A DNA stretch of 41,964 nt, taken from Chitinophagaceae bacterium (lineage in GTDB: Bacteria; Bacteroidota; Bacteroidia; Chitinophagales; Chitinophagaceae). The DNA is taken from positions 1 to 41,964 of the forward strand of contig JADKKA010000004.1 in NCBI GenBank assembly GCA_016720745.1, read 5' to 3'. Position 1 is the stretch's first letter, and each line of letters begins with the position of its first letter. The notes beneath the pieces were generated by a model. The model did no database searches. It was not told the DNA's origin and saw only the letters and a list, made by a program, of their open reading frames with translations. Shown in pieces: positions 34,290 through 41,964 of the stretch. The position numbers and the translations under genes are program-made.

Positions 34290-35963
34290 ATGATGCCAGG
34301 CTGGTTACATGATCTTTTTACCAATACTTCCATTGCACAAACGGTGATCGTTTACGGTCTGGTGATTTCAGCCGGTATCTGGCTGGGCCGGTTAAAAATT
34401 GCCGGTGTTTCCCTTGGTATTACCTGGGTACTGTTTGCCGGTTTGATCTTTTCCTACTTCGGTTTGGAAACAGATAAGAATACTTTGCATTTTTTGAAAG
34501 AATTCGGGCTGGTATTATTTGTTTATGCGGTGGGATTGCAGGTGGGTCCCGGTTTCTGGGCATCCTTGAAAAAAAATGCCACCAGTAATAATTTACTGGC
34601 CCTGGGAATTGTAAGCACAGGGGTACTTATTACGGTGATTCTTTTTTTAGTCAGCAAAAACAATATTGCTGTCATGGCCGGTGTGATGAGCGGATCCGTG
34701 ACGAATACACCGGGGCTGGCAGCTGCACAGGCGGCTGTATCTGATCTTCATGTAAGTGTAGCCGATCCATCCCTGATTACTCTCGCTTATGCGGTTACTT
34801 ATCCGCTGGGGGTTTTCGGAATTATTGGTGCCATCTTATTGCTGAAAAAAATATTCGGGGTAACGATTGAAAAAGAACAGGAGCTGCACCGCAAACTGGG
34901 GGTGATAAGAGCCAACCGGCCGGTATCTGTACACCTGAAACTGGAAAACAAATTACTGATTGGTCAGCCGCTCCGCCGCTTATTTGAAATGCTGAAAGAA
35001 CCGGTAGTGGTATCAAGAATGTATCATCAGCATGAAATCATTACCCCTACCCCTGATCTGATTCTGGCAGAAAATGATGTATTGCTGATCGTGGCTTCCC
35101 GTCATGAGATCGATGATCTGCGTTTACTGGTTGGGCCGCCAAGTGAGCTGGATTTAAAAGCAGCGAAAGACAGTAGTCTTTTATCCAGACAGATCCTGGT
35201 AACCCGCGCAGAAGTCACCCATCGCCGGCTGGGAGATCAACCTGAATTACACCAGCATGATTTTACTTTTACCCGTTTAAACAGGGCCGGTATTGAAATG
35301 GTACCACATGGTGATATGTTTCTGCAATTGGGTGATACCGTAAAAGTGGTGGGCACACAGGAAGGAATTCAAATGGCCACTAAAGCCCTGGGTAATTCGC
35401 TGAAAAAACTGGAAGTGCCGGACCTGGCTCCCATCTTCATGGGAATTGTACTGGGGGTGATTCTGGGCAGTATCCCTTTTCATTTTCCCAATGTACCAGT
35501 GGCGGTGAAACTGGGAATGGCAGGAGGACCTTTAATTATAGCATTAACCCTGAGCCGTTTTGGGAATCTCTTTTACCTGAATAATTATACCACCAACAGT
35601 GCCAACCTGATGATTCGCGAACTGGGAATCAGTTTGTTCCTGGCCAGTGTGGGTTTGGGAAGTGGTCATAACCTGCCGGTTGCTTTTGCAGATGGAAGGG
35701 GATGGACCTGGATCGGGATGGGAATCCTCATCACTGTTGTGCCCTTGTTATTATTCGGGATCATTGCACGAAAATATTTTCGCAAGACTTTTTTTGAAAT
35801 CTGCGGATTACTGGCCGGCTCTTCTACAGATCCTCCGGCACTGGCTTTTGCGAGCAAGCTGACGAACAGTGATATTCCATCGGTTACTTATGCCACAGTA
35901 TATCCTTTTACGATGATCCTGCGGATTGTGGCGGCACAGATACTGATTCTGCTATTGATGTAG
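34290..35963 (+). CDS. AAE-family transporter with two TrkA-C (RCK_C) domains
   Basis: 557 residues, the usual size for aspartate:alanine-exchanger (AAE) family proteins. The N-terminal half has five to six membrane helices, with the repeat motif GVMSGSVTNTPGLAAAQAAVSD. The centre (about 200-375) holds two TrkA-C-like domains (VHLKLENKLLIGQPLRRLFEML ... NDVLLIVASRHEIDDL; ILVTRAEVTHRRLGDQ ... GDTVKVVGTQEGIQMATK). The C-terminal half repeats the helices with EICGLLAGSSTDPPALAFASKL. Substrates of family members include aspartate/alanine and other carboxylates. Its place behind pckG suggests a dicarboxylate or amino-acid substrate, which is only inference. Confidence 0.88.
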   Translation: MMPGWLHDLFTNTSIAQTVIVYGLVISAGIWLGRLKIAGVSLGITWVLFAGLIFSYFGLETDKNTLHFLKEFGLVLFVYAVGLQVGPGFWASLKKNATSNNLLALGIVSTGVLITVILFLVSKNNIAVMAGVMSGSVTNTPGLAAAQAAVSDLHVSVADPSLITLAYAVTYPLGVFGIIGAILLLKKIFGVTIEKEQELHRKLGVIRANRPVSVHLKLENKLLIGQPLRRLFEMLKEPVVVSRMYHQHEIITPTPDLILAENDVLLIVASRHEIDDLRLLVGPPSELDLKAAKDSSLLSRQILVTRAEVTHRRLGDQPELHQHDFTFTRLNRAGIEMVPHGDMFLQLGDTVKVVGTQEGIQMATKALGNSLKKLEVPDLAPIFMGIVLGVILGSIPFHFPNVPVAVKLGMAGGPLIIALTLSRFGNLFYLNNYTTNSANLMIRELGISLFLASVGLGSGHNLPVAFADGRGWTWIGMGILITVVPLLLFGIIARKYFRKTFFEICGLLAGSSTDPPALAFASKLTNSDIPSVTYATVYPFTMILRIVAAQILILLLM

Positions 35964-35970
35964 CGGGGAT

Positions 35971-36327
35971 TTACCGGGTCAGGGCTTCTTTTAATGCGGC
36001 CACTGTTTTCTTATCATTACCTACAAAAATCTGTTTGCCGATGATGGTCACCGGTCTTTTCAGAAAGGTATATTCTTCGAGTATGTACTTGCGGTAATCT
36101 TTTTCTTCCAGTTTTTTATCTTTCAGGCCCAGTGCCTTGTATTTGAGTGCCCGGCGACTGAAGAGGGCCTCATAACTACCGGCCATTTTTTTCATTTCAT
36201 CCAGCTGTGCGGGGGTGATTTTTTCAAATTTGATATCCTGCATAGTTAATCCGGCTTGATCTGCTCCGGTATCTTTTATAATAGCCTGGCAGGTGGTGCA
36301 ATTGCCGAGGTGGTAGATTTTGTTCAT
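35971..36327 (-). CDS. ArsC/Spx-family thioredoxin-fold protein
   Basis: 118 residues. The C-x-x-C active site is CTTC in MNKIYHLGNCTTCQAII. The rest follows ArsC/Spx: DIKFEKITPAQLDEMKKMAGSYEALFSRRALKYKALGLKDKKLEEKDYRKYILEEYTFLKRPVTIIGKQIFVG, where the L-K-R-P cis-proline segment is the family signature. Members are arsenate reductases, glutaredoxin-like YffB proteins or the regulator Spx; sequence alone does not separate these. It ends 7 bp from the stop of the convergent transporter gene. Confidence 0.85.
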   Translation of the reverse strand: MNKIYHLGNCTTCQAIIKDTGADQAGLTMQDIKFEKITPAQLDEMKKMAGSYEALFSRRALKYKALGLKDKKLEEKDYRKYILEEYTFLKRPVTIIGKQIFVGNDKKTVAALKEALTR

Positions 36328-36473
36328 GGTTGTGGAGGGGTTGAGTAGTTGAGAGGTTTAGGGGTTTAGAAGTTGATGAAGGAACGGTCACTGATTTCCA
36401 TAGCAGGGCGCAAACCTATTAACTTTTCTTCTTGCCGGGAAATAGATTTAATTTGCAGCTTTAATTTATATCT

Positions 36474-37202
36474 ATGGGTAAGGATGAAGTCTTCCGGGAC
36501 GAGATAGAAAAAGCCAGTGATTTTAAGTTTGGCGCCAATGTAGCCAAGGTTTTTGATGATATGGTCAACCGTTCAGTTCCCTTCTACGGGGAGATCCAGC
36601 GGATGATGGCGGAACTATCTGCTAATCATGCAGCGGAAGGAAGCTTTGTATATGACCTGGGTTGTTCCACCGGTACCACCATGATTGGAATGAACACCAT
36701 GGTGAACCAGCAAATTCGCTTTATCGGGATTGATGATTCGCAGGAAATGCTGGACAAGTGCAAATCCAAACTGATGGAACTGGGTTTTTCCCGCCCTTAT
36801 GAATTGCGTTGTGCCGATCTGGCCCATGGGGTAAAGATTGAAAATGCTTCCGTGGTGGTGCTTTGTCTTACCCTGCAGTTTGTTCGCCCCATTTACAGAG
36901 AAAAGGTTTTAAAAGATATTTATGACGGCCTCAATCCGGGTGGTGTATTGATCCTGGTGGAAAAAATCCTGGCGGAGGAAAGCAATTTCAACCGTGATTT
37001 TATTGACTACTATTATAATTACAAACGCCGCAACAATTACAGCGAAATGGAAATTTCCCAGAAAAGGGAAGCGCTGGAAAATGTGCTGGTACCTTATAAA
37101 CTGAGTGAAAATATTTCTTTACTGAGAGATCAGGGTTTCGGTCATTGCGAAGTATTTTTTAAGTGGTACAATTTTGCGGGGATTATTGCTACAAAAAAAT
37201 AA
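36474..37202 (+). CDS. cmoA: Carboxy-S-adenosylmethionine synthase CmoA
   Basis: 242 residues, as in E. coli CmoA (247). It makes carboxy-SAM from SAM and prephenate for tRNA wobble-uridine modification (cmo5U). Landmarks: VAKVFDDMVNRSVPFYGEIQRMM near the N-terminus, the SAM loop VYDLGCSTGTTMIGM, IGIDDSQEMLDKC, and the diagnostic YKRRNNYSEMEISQKREALENVL whose Arg in QKR aligns with the E. coli residue binding the carboxy group. The usual partner CmoB is not in this window. Confidence 0.92.
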   Translation: MGKDEVFRDEIEKASDFKFGANVAKVFDDMVNRSVPFYGEIQRMMAELSANHAAEGSFVYDLGCSTGTTMIGMNTMVNQQIRFIGIDDSQEMLDKCKSKLMELGFSRPYELRCADLAHGVKIENASVVVLCLTLQFVRPIYREKVLKDIYDGLNPGGVLILVEKILAEESNFNRDFIDYYYNYKRRNNYSEMEISQKREALENVLVPYKLSENISLLRDQGFGHCEVFFKWYNFAGIIATKK

Positions 37203-37216
37203 TTTTTAAAAAAATA

Positions 37217-37340
37217 ACAAGAACCGAAGAAACAAGATCCAAATAAGCACCAAATTTCAAAACAAAAACACCACTTCACAGGCCGGTATTTTCTTTTTGC
37301 ATTTGAAGTTTGATTGGTTCTTGTATCTTGTTTCTTTTCA
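37217..37340. repeat. Imperfect inverted repeat of AAGAAACAAGAT type
   Basis: ACAAGAACC and AAGAAACAAGATCC at 37217-37240 reappear in reverse complement at about 37301-37340 (GGTTCTTGTATCTTGTTTCTT), with an AAATTTCAAA/TTTGAAGTTT pair inside. It fills most of the gap between cmoA and the next gene. AT-rich and not a clear terminator. Confidence 0.5.
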
Positions 37341-37354
37341 TTTTCATTCAACTA

Positions 37355-38077
37355 ATGGTAAGTATCGGCAATTTCTTCTTCAAGTATCGTAACTGGATCT
37401 TTATCCTTTTTTACGGTGCCTTATTTATTCCTTCCTGGCCCCTGTTTTCTCCGGCGCAATTTGGCAGCACTTATTATATATGGCCGGTTGCCCTTGGGTT
37501 ATTGATCACCTGTCTGGGTCAGCTCATCCGCGGACTCACGATCGGGCTGGCTTATATTGTACGCGGGGGAAAAGAGGGTAAGCCTTATGCAGAGGGATTA
37601 GTTACTGAAGGAATTTTCAATCATTGCCGGAATCCTTTGTATGTGGGGAATATCCTCATGCTGCTGGGCGTGGGTATCCTCGCCAATTCACTTTTCTATG
37701 TGGCCATCATGATCCCGGTTTTTCTTTTCATTTACCAGGCCATTGTATTAGCGGAGGAAAATTTTCTGCGTGGAAAATTCGGACCTGGCTTTGATGAGTA
37801 CTGTAAAAAAGTGAACCGTTGGTTTCCGCGGATGGCTGGTTTATCTGCCACCCTTCGCAGTATGCAGTTCAACTGGAAACGCTGGATATTAAAGGAGCAT
37901 ACCACCCAGTTTATCTGGCTTTGCGGCATTGTTTTACTCCTTTTACTGAACTATCCTCAGTTCAGTGGTTATGATAACAATTGCAGAAACCTGCTGCTGG
38001 GCATCTTCCTGGGATTACTGGTATTGCTGTATATCCTGATCCGATACCTGAAGAAAACCGGGAAATTCAAAGAATAA
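37355..38077 (+). CDS. Isoprenylcysteine carboxyl methyltransferase-like membrane protein
   Basis: 240 residues from the ATG at 37355. It has about six membrane helices. The family core is EGLVTEGIFNHCRNPLYVGNILMLLGVGIL ... LAEENFLRGKFGPGFDEYCKKVNRWFPR, the ICMT/PEMT-type SAM and substrate motif with R-N-P-x-Y and E-E-x-x-L. Such bacterial proteins methylate small molecules or lipids; isoprenylated proteins are not expected. A C-terminal extension (WKRWILKEHTTQFIWLCGIVLLLLLNY ... LVLLYILIRYLKKTGKFKE) adds two helices. The 45-base longer open frame is rejected because it lies in the repeat. Confidence 0.8.
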   Translation: MVSIGNFFFKYRNWIFILFYGALFIPSWPLFSPAQFGSTYYIWPVALGLLITCLGQLIRGLTIGLAYIVRGGKEGKPYAEGLVTEGIFNHCRNPLYVGNILMLLGVGILANSLFYVAIMIPVFLFIYQAIVLAEENFLRGKFGPGFDEYCKKVNRWFPRMAGLSATLRSMQFNWKRWILKEHTTQFIWLCGIVLLLLLNYPQFSGYDNNCRNLLLGIFLGLLVLLYILIRYLKKTGKFKE

Positions 38078-38168
38078 ACCTTTCTTTTTCAACGTATAAG
38101 GCCGGATTGGGGTTAAAACCCGTATTGGAGCTTTCCTGAGTTCGTAAACATTCCCCGGGTAGTTTCGT

Positions 38169-38176
38169 TAATTTTG
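38169..38176 (+). promoter_or_regulatory. -7 promoter element for the Nfu gene
   Basis: TAATTTTG matches TAnnTTTG, 47 bp before the chosen ATG at 38224. The -33 region is weak. Confidence 0.4.
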
Positions 38177-38223
38177 TATGTCCGCCGGAATTGTAACCGG
38201 CATGGAATAAAATATTGTGCATT

Positions 38224-38820
38224 ATGATCAAGACAGGTAATCCCATTATCAGCATTTATACGGAGATGACGCCCAATCCCGAAACCATGAAGTTTGTGGC
38301 CAATAAACTCCTGTATCCGGGCAAGAGCATTGATTTTCCGGATGCAGAAACTGCCAAGCCCTCGCCTTTGGCGGTGGAGCTTTTTGGTTTCCCCTTTATC
38401 AGGGCCGTGTTTATTGCCAGCAATTTTGTAACGCTGACCAAGACCGGTGAAACTGACTGGAATGATGTGATTCCTTCTGTGCGTCAGTTCCTGAAAGACT
38501 ATCTGGAAGAAGGCAAGCCCGTGATCAATGAAGAAGAACTGGCCGCTGTAAAACAAAGCAGCAGCAATGAAGTGGCAGCTGATGATGATGATGTGGTAAA
38601 GCGGATCAAGGAATTGCTGGATAATTATGTACGTCCGGCAGTTGAAATGGATGGTGGTGCCATTCAGTTCAGGAGTTATGAGGACGGTGTGGTGAACCTG
38701 ATGATGCAGGGCTCCTGCAGCGGTTGTCCTTCCTCTATGATTACCCTGAAAGCGGGTATCGAGGGCATGATGAAAAGAATGATTCCCGAGGTGAAGGAAG
38801 TGGTGGCAGAAGCAGAATAA
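38224..38820 (+). CDS. Nfu-type Fe-S cluster carrier (NifU family)
   Basis: 198 residues with two domains. Residues ~10-95 are the NFU N-terminal domain (ISIYTEMTPNPETMKFVANKLLYPGKSIDF, LAVELFGFPFIRAVFIASNFVTLTK). An acidic linker follows, then the NifU C-terminal domain (DDVVKRIKELLDNYVRPAVEMDGGAIQFRSYEDGVVNLMMQGSCSGCPSSMITLKAGIEGMM) with the CSGC cluster site. It shuttles Fe-S clusters to apo-proteins such as the ferredoxin subunit encoded at 27.1 kb. Start 38224 (MIKTGNPIIS) preferred over 38215. Confidence 0.93.
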   Translation: MIKTGNPIISIYTEMTPNPETMKFVANKLLYPGKSIDFPDAETAKPSPLAVELFGFPFIRAVFIASNFVTLTKTGETDWNDVIPSVRQFLKDYLEEGKPVINEEELAAVKQSSSNEVAADDDDVVKRIKELLDNYVRPAVEMDGGAIQFRSYEDGVVNLMMQGSCSGCPSSMITLKAGIEGMMKRMIPEVKEVVAEAE

Positions 38821-38841
38821 AAATAATAAGCTATAAAATTG

Positions 38842-38872
38842 AAACCCGGGTTTTTGAAGTCCGGGTTTTTTT
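38842..38872 (+). terminator. Intrinsic terminator after the Nfu gene
   Basis: AAACCCGG (38842-38849) pairs with CCGGGTTT (38861-38868), followed by a T-run to 38872. Confidence 0.85.
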
Positions 38873-38944
38873 GTCTTTACAAAGGGCCGGATCTGACATG
38901 GCCGGTTTTCAATCGAAATTTCGTGGATGTAAGTGACTCGAAAA

Positions 38945-39592
38945 TCAATTCACCCTGTAATCTCCATTATCCCTGAAGGTAATTGCTTTCTCTACTTTTC
39001 CTTTTGCATAGTCCATGGTTTTACCCGGCAGCCATTCATAAGTGAAATTGGTGCTGCCCAGCACTTTAGCAGCTAATTTGGTGGCCAGGTCCCTTTCATT
39101 AAAGCCCGGCTTGCCATAAATCGTATAACCATAGGCTGAGTTTAATGATAATCCGTTATTCGTTTTGCTGAAATCACCATAATAAATCACCATGATACCG
39201 ATTGGCTTCTGCTGGATATTCGAGGAGACTACATTACCGCTGTAATCCAGCAATAACTCCTCTGATTCATTGACAAAGAGTACTTTTTTTGCCTCCTTCT
39301 TTCCAATGTATTCATCGATTGCAAATTTTTTGGCCCCTTCAAAAGCGGTGAAAGGAATATAAAATTTTGTAGACACTAAACTGCCATCCAGATTCATAAA
39401 AGTATTCACTGATCTTTTGATATTTCTATACGCGGAATCATGCATGCTGTTAACCGTACACTTTACCGGAAATATTCTGACTCTTTTCAATTTTTGATCG
39501 GCCCCGTTTTCAAAAACGGCCACACTGCCATACTGCGCAAAGAGACATGCCTGCAAACAAACAAATACAATAACTAAACCTGTTTTTTTCAT
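38945..39592 (-). CDS. Secreted protein of unknown function downstream of a CHAT protease
   Basis: 215 residues; signal peptide MKKTGLVIVFVCLQACLFAQ. The mature part is beta-rich and charged with no recognised domain: YGSVAVFENGADQKLKRVRIFPVKCTVNSMHDSAY, FYIPFTAFEGAKKFAIDEYIGKKEAKKVLFV, QQKPIGIMVIYYGDFSKTNNG, ending VEKAITFRDNGDYRVN. There is one Cys in the mature form. The start lies 43 bp past the stop of the CHAT gene in the same direction, so they are probably cotranscribed, which makes it a candidate substrate or partner. That pairing is inference. Confidence 0.65.
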   Translation of the reverse strand: MKKTGLVIVFVCLQACLFAQYGSVAVFENGADQKLKRVRIFPVKCTVNSMHDSAYRNIKRSVNTFMNLDGSLVSTKFYIPFTAFEGAKKFAIDEYIGKKEAKKVLFVNESEELLLDYSGNVVSSNIQQKPIGIMVIYYGDFSKTNNGLSLNSAYGYTIYGKPGFNERDLATKLAAKVLGSTNFTYEWLPGKTMDYAKGKVEKAITFRDNGDYRVN

Positions 39593-39635
39593 TTTCTTAT
39601 TTTTTAAAATATAGTTTTTTTCTACTTACAAGGTA

Positions 39636-41964
39636 TTACTCCACCAGTACAAATGCCGCCCAGTAATAAGGACTGTATTTTTTCCGCATTTCAGTCTGGG
39701 CCTGTGCAAAGGCTTCGTTGATGGTTTTTCCTTTCAGCCAATAACCGTAAAAGGCAGTCATCAGTTCCGCTGTTTCTTTATCAGGTACCTGCCAGAGGCT
39801 CACGATCATTTTTTTAACGCCTGCCATTTTAAAGGCACGTTGTAATCCGAAAACACCTTCGTTTCCTTTTACATCACCGAGGGCAGTTTCGCAGGCGCTG
39901 AGAACAACCAATTCGGTATTGGAAAGATTTAACTGGGAAATTTCGTAAGCGGTTGCAATACCATCTTCCATACCCTCAATGGGTGTTTTGCCACTCCAGG
40001 CACGGTTTCCACCAGCTAATATCAATCCGCTTCTTAACAAAGGATCTTCAGCAAGTGTATAAGTATCCTTATTGTTGAGTGTACCCTGGTTCTCTTCCTT
40101 CTTTGGCTCAGACAGGAAGAATCCATGTGTGGCAATATGCAATACCTGAGGGGAATGGCCGCTCAGGCTTTTCAGGTTTTCTTCACTTGCCATCGTTTTT
40201 GTAAAAAGGCTTGCGCTCAGCTCCTGTTTTTCAAACAACTGCTTCACTTTTTCCACTTCCATGGCAGTACCCGGCAGATCAATCCAACTACCACCTCTTG
40301 TACCTCTGCCAGGGGGTGTATATTAGGTCAGATGCTGTCTGGCCCGGGCGTTTCAACTTAACCATGGCGTTACTGTCAAGTGAAAAAGACGGATCGCCGA
40401 ACAATGCTATACTTCTTACTTTTTTATTTTCTGATTCCGTTTTACTGAGGGCTACCTGTCTTGTACTGGTATACTGCTGCAGAATATATTTATCCATCGA
40501 GGTCTGCCACTATCAACAGGCATGGCATGAAAAGCGATACTGTATAGTTTTCCGGCAGGGGCGTAGCTTATTTTACCCCTGATTCCTGACAGGTAGGGTT
40601 CCAGTGGACGCCAGGTGAGTTTGTACAATTCAGCTCCAAGAGCCGCAGCAGCCTTTTTATTTTTATATCACCGCCCCGGTAAAATTTGCTGACCATACTG
40701 GTGGCAGTGGTGCCGGCACTGTCGAAAATTTTTGCAATTGTTTTTTTCAAAAGAGGTATGAATTGTGGCATAGTCTCATTCTTCTTCAAAATATAGTAGC
40801 CATACATTACACTATCCGGTCCATCTGTTTAACCGAAGCCTGAATCTGACAAATTCAATGGCTGCCCCTCATCCGGTGCCAGGTTCTTCTTATAAGCGTT
40901 AATCTCAAAACCATACTCAAAAGCGTCTTGTTGATTACTTTTATTCAGGTCTTTTCGCAATGACTTTTCAAGAAAATCACTTTCTAGTCTTACCAATCAA
41001 GTTCTTTGCTTCTTTTCGTCGCCGGCAGACTGTACTGGTATTTCAACCATGTTTTAAGCGAATCCATCTTGTGCACCTGGAAATAATGCCTGGTCTTTTG
41101 AGCCCCGGGCATCCTGCAACATTCTATAGGTATCGGAAAGAGTTAAGGATTTAAGCGCTGCATTCATAAGGTAACGGTTTCCAGAGATATTTCATCTGTC
41201 GTATTGTAATTATAAGCAGAGCTATTGATATGCTCCAGCAGAGATACATTTTTATCAAAGGGAAATTGTTTTTCTCCGTACTCTGAGAAGTTGATCAATT
41301 CCCTTATGTGTGCAACTTTAGTTCCTGAGTACGCCATCAGGTAGCCTGCCACTACATCCTGAGCTCCCATTTCTTCACTCAATAGTACTGGACTTTCCCA
41401 TTGTTTATCAATGGCTGGGTGTCGCCGGGTAAATGTTTAGACTGCAGGGGATACGATCTCAGAAATAGCAATACCTGCTCTGAAAGTATCGCCCTGCCGG
41501 GCATAAAGAACTGCCGTGTTGTTCAAGACTTCAATATAAACAGGAGGTAACCCACTTGGGCTTTTGCAAATTCCTTCGCTTTATTAAAAAAGCTGTCTGC
41601 GATTACTTACTCCTTAAGTAAAGGTGCGTTTTTCCTCTTTCCAAAATACAAAGGAATAAAAAAGGGAACCGCTACTATCCGGAGTTCATACTCTTCACAT
41701 CATATGATATACTTCCTGAGCATATCCAATACCCAATTTCCGGGTGCCCTGTAATATTCAACTTAGCCCTGCTCTGGCCACACGTGTATTTATGGTCTCC
41801 GGGCTTTTGTCTTAGAATACCCTGATAGCAGTATTGTAGGAATATGTATGGTAATATAAAGCCTCGTCTGTTTTGTGGTTTTGCAAGGCATATATCTGAG
41901 TAGTATTAACATCAGTCTGCTAAAGTCGGGATTATATTGTCCGTAATTCTTGTTTACCTGAATA
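39636..41964 (-). CDS. TPR/CHAT-domain caspase-like protease, heavily frameshifted and cut by the window edge
   Basis: The intact C-terminal frame (39636-40262) holds both catalytic residues of a CHAT domain: His in VLHIATHGFF and Cys in LVVLSACETALGDVKGNEGVFGLQRAF, with MIVSLWQVPDKETAELM and YYWAAFVL. Upstream pieces in other frames continue the domain: GKLYSIAFHAMPVDSG, MDKYILQQYTSTRQVAL, KVRSIALFGDPSFSLD and IDLPGTAMEVEKVKQLF. Shifts lie near 40312 and 40505. From about 40800 to the window end, helical fragments consistent with TPR repeats appear in scattered frames with stops. The 5' end is outside the window. Such proteins cleave partner proteins or act in regulated death in other bacteria; the target here is unknown. 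Confidence 0.75.

Noticed and set aside
36474..37202. CmoA without CmoB as an oddity
   Set aside because: cmoB may simply lie elsewhere on the chromosome; a 42-kb window cannot show absence.

Overview
The window looks like chromosome from a Bacteroidota bacterium, most likely a member of the Chitinophagaceae. The evidence is the gene families (DUF5606, DUF4476, DUF5777, a membrane-bound AraC regulator, a TPR/CHAT protein), promoters of the Bacteroidota type (TTTG about 20 nt before TAnnTTTG), and few Shine-Dalgarno sequences. I see no tRNA, rRNA, CRISPR array, complete insertion sequence or phage gene. Assignments rest on reading motifs and on memory of families; no database search was run.

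Layout. 0-4.1 kb: small secreted or membrane proteins, a DUF5606 protein and an M3 oligoendopeptidase, with many frameshifts. 4.4-6.0 kb: a Fur-family regulator and SCO1 (overlapping TAATG), divergent from a MerC-like protein, with a perfect palindrome between them. 6.0-13.6 kb: SnoaL-like protein, small membrane proteins, GH25 lysozyme, PcrA/UvrD helicase, DUF4476 protein and penicillin acylase. 13.8-19.5 kb: PhyH-family dioxygenase, a Nudix-like accessory protein, a Coa1-like protein, a conserved helical-repeat protein, a strong candidate small RNA gene and a short asparaginase. 19.6-23.5 kb: a DoxX-GIN fusion, a YdeI protein and a membrane AraC regulator.

23.7-30.9 kb is the most striking part. 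Two divergent operons, each closed by a strong terminator, flank a 246-bp control region carrying a phased array of TGACA half-sites. Leftward: two lipoproteins with CX4CH haem-type motifs and a DUF5777 outer-membrane beta-barrel. Rightward: a small Tat-like protein, a Tat-exported four-cluster ferredoxin, an NrfD/PsrC quinol subunit, a membrane-anchored beta-sandwich protein and a monohaem cytochrome c. No molybdopterin subunit is present. I infer an envelope-spanning quinol-to-cytochrome electron-transfer module.

31-38.9 kb holds metabolic genes: MFS transporter, GTP-dependent PEP carboxykinase, AAE-family transporter, ArsC/Spx-like protein, CmoA, an isoprenylcysteine-methyltransferase-like protein and an Nfu-type Fe-S carrier. 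38.9 kb to the end: a secreted protein and a CHAT protease cut by the window edge.

Data quality is uneven. About 20 apparent single-base frameshifts fall in 0-20 kb and 39.6-42 kb, several in normally indispensable genes, while 20.0-39.6 kb has none that I can see. Most look like sequencing or assembly errors. I therefore give reconstructed gene spans where the continuing frame is clear.
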